Source of the DNA: Endomychus coccineus | Lineage: Eukaryota; Arthropoda; Insecta; Coleoptera; Endomychidae | Assembly: GCA_958510875.1 (NCBI GenBank) | Contig: OY294068.1 | Coordinates: forward strand, 30,670,297-30,734,296 | Direction of reading: 5' to 3' | Length of the DNA stretch: 64,000 nucleotides | In this document: positions 24,176-34,992 of the stretch, one piece after another | Position numbering within the stretch: position 1 is the stretch's first letter | How the letters are laid out: every line of letters starts with the position of its first letter | Notes under the pieces: generated by a model | The model's input: the letters and a program-made list of their open reading frames with translations, nothing else | Told to the model about the DNA's origin: nothing | Database searches by the model: none | Program-made: the position numbers and the translations under genes

Positions 24176-25555
24176 TATAGTGTCATAGTATATCCACAGT
24201 GTGAACTCTTTTGAAGTTTACAATTATGTTTATAATTATTACTTTTCTTTCTTCTTGTTGTTGTGATTATTATTATTGTTATTTTGTGTAACCTTTCAAA
24301 GGGCTTTAATTTGTCTGTTAGTTACCACTTGTAGGTATAAATAAATCTAAATGAATAAATACTGTAGCCTTAATTTTGAATCTGAGCAGGTTCATGAAGT
24401 CGATATAATCAGCCTATACAATGCTCATTAAATAAAATAAATGCGTTTTTATTAACCCCTCTGTAGTGTTTAATTTGAACATCCTCGCCCGTTGTGACCC
24501 TCCGCAAAACCTACCAAACTAATGAAGATAAGTTGTGACCGTATAATGAATAGTACTGTTGGTGTTGTTAAATTTTCATTACAGTTTGGTTGAAATCAAA
24601 TTTTCGTTTTTGTTATTTCAACATTTATGTCATACGCAACAGATTATAAATGCGACATGGATACTAACCCGAAGGTGTGTACCTAGTTATAGTCTTGAGT
24701 AAATATAATGATGTTCATCGTTCCAATTTATCGCATCGCGGTCCATTGTGTTCATGCAACAGATGTCATTGTTTTTGTTCTCATTCTAACTGTATCTGTA
24801 TGTAGAGGATTACCACGATTCTAATTTGCGTATGTGATAAAAGACGATGAATTGAAAATTCTAGGTAAATTCAATGATTTGAAATTAATTAGAAAAGCAC
24901 AAGTCAAACAAATCATCATTTCAAATACCAATAGTCTGTTCATTTTAAGAAACATACACTGAGATTGAAACGCTATAGCGTGTTCACGGTAAGAAATAAA
25001 TGACGTCATCGCAGCATGTGATACAGTGTTGTCAAGTCGACTGGGTTTTCAAGGTTTTTGGATAAACTAACCTAAACCATTATAAAAATAAGAATGAATT
25101 TGCATGTTATTATACCTGTGCTACCCCTCCAGCTTATCGCACAACCACATTAAAATAATAAATGTCACTCCACTGAATTACACACTATAGTTCCCCGAAA
25201 TATTCCACATTAATCAACAACACAAAATTATTCACTTTGTCAATATGTAACTATAACACTCCCTTATCCAAAACACCAGAAAACACTAACATATTTCCAC
25301 TAATTCCATATAACAACCGTGTGGCGCGGCCCCCTTTCGGGGTGTCGAATAAATGAACAAGAATTTTTGCCCATAATTCCAAAAACAAAATTCGAATTCC
25401 CGCTCCTCACTTTCAGATAGGTTGAAATTAAATAAACTTGTAGAAAACTTCTGCTTTATTTAAACGACCATAGAACCAATTCAAATATATGTTGCTATGT
25501 ATCCATTGAATCTATGGTGTAGGAATTCAATATCGTTATGCATGTTTATCATCGC
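24176..25555. other. No gene seen
   Basis: AT-rich sequence. A small GC-richer patch (25320-25350) has no recognisable coding content. Nothing else was identified. Confidence 0.4.
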
Positions 25556-25557
25556 AG

Positions 25558-26130
25558 GTTATTGTTAAGAGATTCCAGTATAAGTCCCATCGCAATCTAA
25601 ACAATTCAATTTGTATTCTATGTGGGTTTGTTTATCTTTAGGTATTAAAGGTTTTAGATATGAAAAATATTTCCCAACACAGGTAGTAGGTTTATGCGCA
25701 ACATTTATATCATTCTTTTTCAAACATTTCTTAATTTTCTCTGAGGTCTGCGGAATGTATGGTAATGTTAAAAAATTATCTGTATTACCGTTATGTTATT
25801 TATATATGACGTTCCACCATAGATTTTGTTTATTCTTTCTTTAATGATGAGATTGAAAAATGTTTTTGGGTAGCCATTCATTTCCAGTGTATTATAAACA
25901 ATTTATAACTTTTTGGAACGGTCCTCTCTGTGGGACAATTTAACCGCGTGATCTGTAAGGCTGTTTATAACACGTTTTTTTATAACTTGTTGGTGCAACG
26001 AAATTGAAGGGAAGATGACGTTGAGCCCAAACTTCTTCAGTAAACAACAATGTTTTTATTTTTCCATCTACATCATATACGACTGGTATATTTCTAAATA
26101 AAGAAACAACGTCCTAGGAAATTAATAGAT
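25558..26130 (-). mobile_element. Penelope fragment, same family as 38250-40010
   Basis: The minus strand is homologous to 38985-39530 through most of its length (for example AGAGATTCCAGTATAAGT and GGTATTAAAGGTTTTAGAT). It covers the RT C-terminus and the start of the GIY-YIG region. It is truncated at both ends with several frameshifts. It keeps about 10 bases that are deleted in the 38-40 kb copy near 39160. Confidence 0.8.
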
Positions 26131-27061
26131 GACCTACGGGTACGGTTCGCTCTCTTATAAATCCATTAAAATGTTAGTAGTTAGTAGCATATTGAATGTT
26201 TGTAATTGTAATTGATTGATTTCCTACTTGCTCTTGTACACATATATTATTGAAGTGCAATTACATGCCTACACTCCCAACCATTAGCCAATCATGGCCC
26301 GGTACAACACAACTAGGTTGTAAAATGTAAGCATGCATCATCTATACAATTCACCATGTTTCCTTCCTATAGCCAAATTAAAGTTAATTCCTTCATATTG
26401 TGTACAAAACTTGAAATCGACTCGAAAAAAGAAATTTCGCTTCGAAGGCTGTTGACACTTCAAAAGAAACAAGATTGTATATCATGATTATTATGATATA
26501 CAATGGCATACCTCTGTGTTGCCTTGCATTTCAAATTCAAAGCCATTGAATGCGACGCCCCATGGTATATTATCCGTGAAAATTGTCAACTTAAATCATA
26601 AACTCCTGCGGTGAATATTGAATACCACGCTTCATAAGTTGTTTGTGTGACTCACTGGGTGAAGTTCCACATTCAGCAGTTTTCCTTTCTCCTCTGTCTG
26701 TATTCCGTGCACAAAATTAACGGACAATATACTTCGTTATTCAATGTGTCAAGAAATGGCTTGGAAACTTCAATAAATCATTATACGAGAAAATAAATAT
26801 TCGAATGGTATTAAACGTACGTATTATATATACTATTTGCAGGGTTTGAACATTTAATTTGTCTTTGGTAACATTCCACTGTTGACGTAATGAGGTAAAT
26901 AAAACGTGAGCATGGAGGGTCCCTTGAATACTAATGTAGGATGAAATACGTGATATATCGAAATATTTACCAAAATGAATTCTAGACTAAGTATCTCATA
27001 ATATTATACATGTTCGAAAACGTCTCGTCTTCATTTACGAGAAAGGATATCAGATGCAAAT
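26131..27061. other. No gene seen
   Basis: AT-rich. A short perfect inverted repeat (TGTATATCATGATTATTATGATATACA, described here by its ends TGTATATCAT and ATGATATACA) sits near 26480. No coding signal. Confidence 0.4.
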
Positions 27062-27994
27062 ATACAGGGTGTCTCAGATTTTAATCGGGAAAATTTGATA
27101 GACGATAGAAAATTTGATTTTGAGAAAAAATTCCTAATAACATATGCACAGACGCTTAGGTTTTGAGATAATGGTTGGAATTGATAAAAAAATTTCGTTT
27201 TTTGCGAATATCTCCGGAACCGTTTATCGTTCAGAGAAAAGATTTCGCAAGCATCTTCTACTCATAGTAAGCTATGTTCTGCATGATAAAAATGTTTTTT
27301 TAGTAATAATTGGTGGAGATTTTGAAGGGGTAGTTGGTGTTTTTCTCCCCAACTTCTACGCCACTGAAAAAAATACGGTTTTGAGACAACCGTTAGAACC
27401 GCCAATGTTCTACACAAAAAAGGTAATCTTGATTATAAGCTCTAAAGTTGACCGTTTCCGAGAAAAATCAACTTTTATGTTGAAAAACATGGTCAATTCT
27501 TACTAATTAGACGAAATTTATTCAAACAAGTAGAACAAGTAACAAAATCAAAGGATTGACCATGTTTCAACATAAAAGTTGATTTTTCTCGAAAACGGTC
27601 AACTTCAGAGCTTATGACCAACAGTACCTTTTTTGTGTAGAAAACATTGACGGTTCTAATGGTTGTCTCAAAACCATTCTTTTTTCAGTGGCGTAGAAGT
27701 TGGGGAGAAAAACACCAACTACCCCTTCAAAATCTTCACCAATTATGAGTAAAAAAATGTTTCACCGCACAGAACATAGATTATTATGAGTAGAAAATGC
27801 TCACAAAAGCAGTTTTCTGTACGATGAACGGTTCCGGAGCTATTCTTAAAAAACGAATTTTTTTTCCCAATTTCAACACCCTGTATCTCGGAAACGAAGC
27901 CTTCTACGACATATGTTTATAGGAACTTTTCTCCTTAAAAACATCTGTTCTATCTCCTGTTGAAGTTTGTCTACAAAAAACTGACTCACCCTGA
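27062..27994. mobile_element. Palindromic TIR element, family A, complete copy
   Basis: Left end ACAGGGTGTCTCAG, right end the complement of TCAGGGTGAGTCAG. Two arms of about 450 bp run in opposite directions and meet near 27520: AACATGGTCAATTCTTACTA at 27488 faces TTGACCATGTTTCAACAT at 27555. There is no transposase. The open frame 27144-27506 is only an arm. Confidence 0.8.
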
Positions 27995-27999
27995 ATAAC

Positions 28000-28212
28000 T
28001 TTAATGACGATCTTAGGATAGTTGGTAATTGAAATTTCACCTAGAAGCTACTGTGTTAGCGAAACTATAGTACCATTTATTTATTAAGGAAATTACAAGG
28101 ACAGTGTTGTTACAGTATTATGGAATTCAGCTGCCAAACAACTTCAAGGGCATTTTTATTTCAAATAGAAAGGCAAATTTGACCCTTTTTCGGACGTAGA
28201 ATTAAAATAATT
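28000..28212. repeat. Dispersed repeat, inverse copy of 18830-19040
   Basis: It contains CTACTGTGTTAGCGAAACTA and TTACAGTATTATGGAATTC, the complement of the gene 1 intron 2 repeat. It sits exactly between two family A palindromes and replaces the outer part of the second one's left arm. Confidence 0.65.
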
Positions 28213-28871
28213 TTTTTACTCTTAATTGGTGAAGATTTTGAAGGGGTAGTGGGTGTTTTTCTCCCCAACTTCTACGCCACTGAAAAAAGTACGGTTTTGA
28301 GACAACCGTTTGAACCACCAATATTTTCTACACAAAAAAGGTACTCTTGGTCATAAGCTCTAAAGTTGACCGTTTTCGAGAAAAATCAACTTTTATGTTG
28401 AAAAACATGGTCAATTCTTTCTAATTAAACAAAATTTATTCAAACGTTAGAACAAGTAACAAAACCAATGGATAAACCATGTTTTTCAACATAAAAGTCA
28501 ATTTTTCTCGAAAACGGTCAACTTTAGAGCTTATGACCAAAAGGTACCTTTTTTGTGTAGAAAACATTGGCGGTTCAAATGGTTGTCTCAAAACCGTTCT
28601 TTTTTCAGTGGCGTAGAAGTTGGGGAGAAAAACACCCACTACCCCTTCAAAATCTTCACCAATTATGAGCAAAAAAAAATTTTTATCACACAGAACATAG
28701 CTTACTATGAGTAGAAAATGCTTACAAAAGCTGTTTTCTGTACGATAAACGGTTCCGGAGATATTCGCAAAAAACGAAATTTTTTTTTCAATTTCAACAC
28801 CACCCTGTATCTCGAAAACGAAGCCTTCTACGACATACGTTTATTGAACAAAAAACTGACTCACCCTGTAT
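28213..28871. mobile_element. Palindromic TIR element, family A, left end truncated
   Basis: The right arm is complete (about 28445-28871, ending in the complement of ACAGGGTGAGTCAG). The left arm begins only at the internal GGTGAAGATTTTGAA block. The centre is near 28440. It is very similar to the copy 200 bases upstream, so the pair probably arose by local duplication or repeated insertion. Confidence 0.75.
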
Positions 28872-29183
28872 ATAGTATGTAATTATTCTGAACAACAGTC
28901 TTCTAGGTTAACAATGTAAATCAACAAGAGTTAATTTCTGGAGATAAATCAAATTAACGCATCTGCAAAACTTCTCATTATTACTTTTATTTCTCCAAAA
29001 TTCATTCATAGTACTACCTACATTATATTAAAATTTAAGCTTTTCAACTAATGTTTGACAAATTAGAATCGTATCATCGGGGAGAAACAATAACTATTAA
29101 CAATTAACATTAAGCTTTGAAAATTTGAAGGCGAAAATAAATCGTGAGAATTTGAATTCAATAGAATTCTTCTAGCTATCATT

Positions 29184-31141
29184 ACTGCTTCCAGTGGCGG
29201 CTCGTGAACTTTTTGAGAGAGGAGGCTGAACATAAAACGTTTTTGTAAAAATATACTCTATTCACAGCCTTTTAACCTTTGCACATCGACCGTACCACCT
29301 ACTTCAGTAACAAAATTAATTGTTACCCAGCAAGAACCAACGTGGAGGTATAGAGTCTCTCTTGCCCACATTTTTTTTTTCGTTCATTTTTTGTTTTTTA
29401 TTTTTTTTGGACTTATATTTTTTTTTCTTTTTTTTTGGAATTTTTCATATTTTGTTTTTTTTAATTAATTTTATCAACTTTTTTAAATATTAACGAAATT
29501 CTACGGTCTTTAATTTGCGAAAAGTGATCAATAATATTATCATAAAATGTATCATTATGTTTTAAGTGTTTTACTAAATCTTTTTCAATAGATATTAAAC
29601 TAACATTGTATAAACGATTTTGGCCCATTGTATTTCGCATGTATGTTTTAATTCGTTTGAGAGTAGAAAATGATCTCTCCACCGATGCCGACGTGACAGG
29701 AATGGTGACTGTCAAACAAAGTAGTTTATAAAACTGAGGTAAAACAAATCATTGTCTATCATATATTTTATCATATCGGCGTGACTGTCGTACTGGCCTA
29801 AAATATCTTTATCCCAGTATACAACGCATAATTCATTGTGCAGCGTTATTTTATCAAAAAAATTATATTTTAGAACTAAGTTATCTGAAACTGTATTGAG
29901 AAACTCTTTTGAAAAAGATTCAAAAAATCTTCTATTCCTCAAATCGAAAAACTTCAATTCATGTAAATCGGAAAATCGAATCTCAATATTTGACCTTTAA
30001 TAGTACCTATCTACAATTTCATAAAAAAGTTGTTTATAATGTAGTTTCTTGTCTACCAAATTATATGTTTTCCTCCTTTTCACGGGAAAAGCTCATCAGT
30101 TGAATAATTTCCAAATAAAATATTAAAATCAAATTTGTATAACGGAAACTTGAAATTTTATCAATGAGATGTTTTAAACGATCTCTTGAATAAATTATAT
30201 TAGTGAATTTATGTTGTAAAATTTGAAGAATAAGATCAGTTTGTTCAAATATTAGAAAATTATCAAGAGAAAACAAAAATTCTTCATTTTCTAAATAAGA
30301 TTTTAAACCAACAGCAGCATTTAATGAAACCTGATCTGTTGAAAAGTCATCACTGTTTAATATAAAATCAAATGTTTCAATTAATTTGTCTTTATTTTTA
30401 TGGATGGTAAACTAAACATTGCACGTGATGTAAAATTCCATCGAGTTCGAGCATTACAGGGAATTCTGTTTCCTACTATGTTATTTAAAACTTACATTCG
30501 TTTGTTTGAAGACCGTTTAAATGTCCCGCCATTACAGATGCCGTCGTAAGTCTGATTTATTCGCAAAGTCGAATCGTTGAAATGTTTCCATTAAAAAATT
30601 GAATAAATTGACCGCTGTTCTTCCCGAACTAACATCGTAGAACCCTAAAAATCTTTCCACTAGTTGTCCATTTTTACAATTAATAATTTAACGAACAGAC
30701 GAATTCTAATCTAACCTTATTTCGCGTGGTGTCACTCAACCATTATACCCGTATAAAACAAAACAAGCACTGACGCAACACGCATGTGTTGTATTCCGTA
30801 CCACACCGACTGTACTCGTAATGAACTTAAAGGCGGGCGGCAGGTTAGCCTCCAGAGGATGTTGCCGTTTTCGCTGTTTCACGCTATTTGGCGATTGACT
30901 GGTCGGAAAAACGGCAACTGTGTTGAACAACACATGCTCAGCGTTTGAGATATATAGAGAGTCTAGCCTCAGGGCACACTGTTGCCAGATTAAAAATAAC
31001 TACTGAGAACGGGGAATTAATTGTAAAATTTCAAAAATTATTAGAGAAACAGGAAATAAAATGAAGAATGATCAACAAGATATATTTGTGAGGAGGCTGA
31101 GCCTCCTTAGCCTCCTTCGAGGGGCCGCCACTGACTGCTTC
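29184..31141 (-). mobile_element. hAT element with perfect 8-bp target duplication
   Basis: The element runs 29192-31133 and is bounded by inverted CAGTGGCGGC tips. It is flanked by identical 8-base duplications ACTGCTTC (29184-29191 and 31134-31141), the hallmark of hAT insertion. Subterminal GGAGGCT motifs recur at both ends, as expected for hAT transposase binding. The minus strand inside encodes the C-terminal half of a transposase (29461-30420); the 30430-31130 part has no recognisable coding sequence, so the element is internally deleted or rearranged. Confidence 0.9.
29461..30420 (-). pseudogene. hAT transposase C-terminal half
   Basis: The dimerisation domain is clear at 29461-29715: IPVTSASVERSFSTLKRIKT, then MRNTMGQNRLYNVSLISIE. 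Upstream frames 29712-29957 and 30061-30276 carry the preceding helical part (TDLILQILQHKFTNIIYSR). At least two frame changes break it. The N-terminal zinc finger and the first catalytic region are missing. Confidence 0.8.
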
Positions 31142-31149
31142 CATTCACA

Positions 31150-31655
31150 TGGGCATGCTATGGATCAAGTTGTGAATGGTTTCCTAGTTTCCTTCCAGCT
31201 GGAAGACTGGTAGAGTGCAACCAATCTCAAAAAAAGGAAAGAAGACCCTTCCTAATAATTATAGACCCATTACTCTATTATCTGTGATTTCTAAAGTGAT
31301 GAAGAAAGCTATCAACATCGAGCTCATTAATTACCTAGAGGGCAATATGGCTTTCGTCAGCACATATCAACAGGAGACCTGCTTGTTTACGTGACACATG
31401 TAAGGCAGAAATCTATTGAAAAACATGGGGAACCTCTAACTGTATCATCGGATATCTCCAAAGCATTCGGCCGAGTCAGGCCCAAAAGCCTTCTTGGGAA
31501 AGTTCCTTCATATGGTTTGACGCCTCATCTTTGTCGCTTACTATCGAGTTTTCTCTCAGATAGATCACTTCATGTGGTAGTTGACGGAGTATCCTCCGAT
31601 ACAAGTATATCAACGCTGGTGTTCTACAGGGATCTGTCTTGGCACCAACTTTGTT
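31150..31655 (+). mobile_element. Jockey-type LINE, RT N-terminal part
   Basis: It shows SFQLEDW, a NYRPITLLSVISKVMKK-like block, SIEKHGEPLTVSSDISKAFGRV and SFLSDRSLHVVVDGVSSD in shifting frames. It is the same family as 15350-16530. It stops inside the RT core at the block before the FADD motif. Confidence 0.75.
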
Positions 31656-31990
31656 TCTGCTTCAAAAAAGATGTGTTAGATGTATATTCAAGTTGCCTCA
31701 GAGAGAAAGCTGTAAACAGTATTTTGTAGGAAATGGAATATTTACCTTACATAGTTCATATATTTATGAGGTAGTGATGTTTGCAAAAATCGGGAAATAT
31801 TCAGAGACTACTTACAGAAACATGATCATGGCACAAATCCTGAAAATATTCAATAAATTGCCTTCATCACTGCAAAAACTGCCTACTTTAATCTTGAAAA
31901 ACAAGTTAAAAAAGCATACTATACGCTTAATGATTATTTAACTGATCCCCATATAGATATTCTTTGAAATGTTTCTCATATTCCATAGAG
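31656..31990 (+). mobile_element. Different LINE C-terminus inserted in the jockey copy
   Basis: It reads LQKRCVRCIFKLPQRESCKQYF, then GIFTLHSSYIYEVVMF, then FNKLPSSLQKLPTL, which resembles the terminal region of a second jockey/CR1-like LINE family. An internal deletion separates the blocks. Jockey sequence on either side repeats about 105 bases. Confidence 0.6.
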
Positions 31991-32049
31991 TATGCTATTG
32001 CATATCTGTAGAATAATTTTACTAATTTTAATTATTGAATATTTCATTT

Positions 32050-33065
32050 TCGAGTTTTGTCTCGGATAGATCATTCCATGTAGTGTTTTGACGGAATATC
32101 CTCCGATAATACGCTGGTGTTTCACAGGGATCTGTCTTGGCATCAACTTTGCTTCTGCCCCATATCAACGATCAGCTGGAAGTGACCACCTGACCCGTCC
32201 ACAGCTTTGCAGATGATAGTGCACTTCATTCCGCTTTCTCATCTAGAGCCCTTATACCATCCATTGAAGCCAGAAGAGCGAGACAGTGACAGCTTGACGC
32301 AATTAATGGAGATGTGGCAAATATTTTGAAATGAGGATCTGATAATCTAGTAGAGTTTCATGCTGCAACCAAAACTCAAGCTTGCCTCTTCTCCAGGAAG
32401 GCGGATCCCACAATCCCTAATATGATGATGTTAGGTACAACTAGTCATATGAAGTCTTCCATGCAATGCACCAGTAGCACCCTGGCTTGGAACGATCGTG
32501 TGAGGTCCATTGCGATGACCGCTCCACAGAAACTTGGTTTTCCTTTCCGTGCCAAGAGCTCACATTCCAGCAGCTCCTCATAATCTACAAAGCACACATT
32601 CGTCCTGTCCAGGAGTACTGTTCACATGTTTGGAGTTTGGCTCCCAAACATGTGCTGAAACTCTTGAATTATATCCAAAAGAGAGTTATTCGTTTGATTG
32701 ATGTCACACTTACGAGTTCATTGACTTCTCTAGAACATCATAGAAAGTCTACAGATATTTCCATGGTCGCGATCAAAAATCTCGTCTGTTGTTCCACCAC
32801 GAGTGATTCCAGATAGGCGGACTAGACGAGCTCAAACTAGTCAACACTCCACTGTCAAACTCGAGATCTGCCGAAGTTTTTCCTACCAGACTTAATTTTT
32901 GTATCGAACAGCGAAGTTGTGGAACTCTTTACCTACTGAGGTTTTCCCCTATGCCTATAACCTCCAAATCTTCAAGATATAAATGCCTATCTCCTCTCCC
33001 TATATTCCACCGCTGGTTCACACGATGTTCTTCGAACATTATAGTTTTCCCTCTGGAGTAGTCAT
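32050..33065 (+). mobile_element. Jockey-type LINE, RT core to 3' end
   Basis: It begins by repeating the segment at 31548-31655 and continues through a FADD-like region near 32205 and IYKAHIRPVQEYCSHVWSLAP near 32585. It then reads LNYIQKRVIRLI and finally LPKFFLPDL with PLCL.PPNLQ near 32950. The last is the conserved jockey C-terminus. It is frameshifted many times. The 3' end lies near 33065. Confidence 0.8.
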
Positions 33066-33470
33066 AGTATAAAGAAGATAAAACATTCTCAGATTCGACA
33101 AGAACGACTTGTTCGAGATCTCTAAGACCTTTAGGAGCAGGTATATGGCAGCTGGGTCTAACTGATGATCGTTTATGGAGTTCAGGGTGACCAAACCATA
33201 GTTTGAATATTCATAAGTCGAAGTTACTCCAGTATACCTCTCTAGCAATGTGGGACCGGGCGTTATCCCCAAAAAATGGGGCAAATGGAATACGGTGCTT
33301 TTTACGTATGAATATGTATTCATGGGTGTTCTTCGAATATACACATAACATTATCGCAGTCAACTCTACCTCTGGTACGCACCGGTGCGAAAGCACCTCC
33401 TTCGTTAGGTCTTCTCCTGAACCTTTTTCAATAATTGCTAGACAAAACGAAAAATTAACGATCAATACAT
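33066..33470 (-). pseudogene. Tc1/mariner-like transposase fossil
   Basis: On the minus strand, the frame 33211-33465 ends FFGDNARSHIAREVYW, the second catalytic Asp block of many Tc1/mariner enzymes (DNARPH-type). Upstream VLSHRCVPEVEL and YSKNTHEYIFIRK are consistent with the preceding region. Downstream text is frameshifted. Only a fragment remains, next to the jockey 3' end. Confidence 0.45.
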
Positions 33471-33479
33471 TTTCTCGAC

Positions 33480-34095
33480 TAGTTAACTTCCGCGGACAGG
33501 CAGTAACACGACCTCAGGACGACGTTTCGCCAATCATTACTGGTGGATCTTCAGGACAAGCTTGAGGGTTGAACTGGAGCTGATTGCTTCTGTCAGGCTA
33601 CATAGTTTCGGTGATTGACTCTGCGCTGGTATTTGACCATTTCGTTGTGTGATCATGTGCGAGGTGAAATTTTCGAAGATTGGTTTCAAAATGTTGAGAG
33701 GGTAATATCCTTAGTCACGATTCAGATGTGACACAGTAGGACTCGAAGAATTACAAGTGTTATCTTCAGGCCAGGCTTGAGGCTTGAACTGAAACTGATT
33801 CTTTCGGTTTCTGTAGTTGTTGATCCTGCCATTGTGTGATCATGTACGGAGTGGAATTTTCATGGATGTGAAATATCCCCAATAATCTGAATCGTCACTC
33901 AGTATATTACCCTCTTAACATTTGGTAACCCATCCATGAAAATTCCAATCCGCACATGATGACACAATGGCGGGATCAAGTTCACGAGCATCAACAGCTA
34001 CAGAAACCAAAAGAATCAATTTCAGTTCATGCTTCAAGTCTGGCCTGAAGATGCCATTTGTAATTCATCGAGTCCTAGTGTGACACGGAACTCAA
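33480..34095. repeat. Penelope terminal-repeat cluster, direct and inverted copies
   Basis: Three related units: about 33550-33680 (plus), 33755-33870 (plus) and 33930-34075 (inverted). They share TTCAGGCCAGGCTTGAGG, CTGTAGTTGTTGATCCTGCC and a TGATCATGT...GGAATTTTCATGG phrase. The same sequence, inverted, forms the 3' part of the Penelope fossil at 13410-13600. Confidence 0.65.
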
Positions 34096-34814
34096 GAGGA
34101 AGCCAAGAATTTTCAAGATTAGGTGTCGAAGAAGGTTACTATCCAAGAGAATTATTTATCGTTCGTTAAATTTTTGTTTTTGTCCAAACAATTATTATAA
34201 AACTGTCTCCTCAACTTTTGATTCTGTTTAAACTTTAGCTGTCCATTTTCACAAATTTGTCTTCAATGCAGGCTGGTACTTAAAATTTGTTTCGAAAATC
34301 TTGATAGTGCTGAAACGCAATCGATCTATCACATATGATGATACATCAATGAGTGCAGAATGAAAATACACCAAAAATTCATATTAGAAACAAAAGAACC
34401 GTGTTTGATAAACAAGTTGATGATGATTGGCCGAAAATGAAATATTAGATATCAAAACTGACAATACAACAAGATATCTTATAAAAAGTTACATTGAAGA
34501 ATTGATTTTGATTTTGCTCCATCTCTGGCGGTGACACCAAAGAAAATCGAATAGGAAATCAGGAAATTAGGTTGTTCTGAAATTACTTGCTTCTCGGTTG
34601 CACAACTTTTACCCAATTTATAACTAAAACTGTACATATTACCGTTGCCGATATCCCCATGATAGACGTCATTATCTTGAACAAACTGTATTTATTTAGA
34701 TTAAATGAAATTCGTCATTATCACTCTACGAAATCATATCCATTGAAAACAGCTGTTTAATTGATTTCTTATCTGTATTCGTTGTTCAAATTTTGACCTA
34801 ATTCTTATTTACAG
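34096..34814. other. Upstream region of gene 2
   Basis: AT-rich. The promoter and first exon of gene 2 are not identifiable here, because the 5' UTR seems to be spliced in at 34815. No other gene seen. Confidence 0.4.
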
Positions 34815-34826
34815 GTGAACAAAGTT
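34815..34826 (+). promoter_or_regulatory. Probable 5' UTR splice acceptor 12 nt before the gene 2 start
   Basis: TTCTTATTTACAG then 12 bases then ATG at 34827. GTG at 34815 is in frame but lies directly after the acceptor, so the ATG is the likely start. Confidence 0.5.
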
Positions 34827-34992
34827 ATGTCGAATAGTATGTTACCTGATCAAATGTCACCTCACTTGACGATCCGATTGAACCCATCAGAATGCGAAAA
34901 GCCAAAAGCAGAACCCACAGTTCCATGTCGTCGCTGGTTTTTCAGAAGATTACGATTTTCAGTAGTAGCCAACACAATTATTAGTATTTTAG
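34827..34992 (+). CDS. Gene 2 coding exon 1
   Basis: It encodes 55 residues plus one base: [10 protein letters not shown] to the start of helix 1 ([10 protein letters not shown]). The donor is TTAG|GTGAGT, phase 1. The junction codon G|TT gives Val, as in gene 1. Confidence 0.85.

Noticed and set aside
27144..27506. 120-codon open frame
   Set aside because: It lies wholly in one arm of a palindromic TIR element and reappears, broken, in the other arms; no domain.
34815..34826. GTG at 34815 as the start of gene 2
   Set aside because: It directly follows a splice-acceptor sequence; ATG at 34827 is in frame and has the same spacing as in gene 1.
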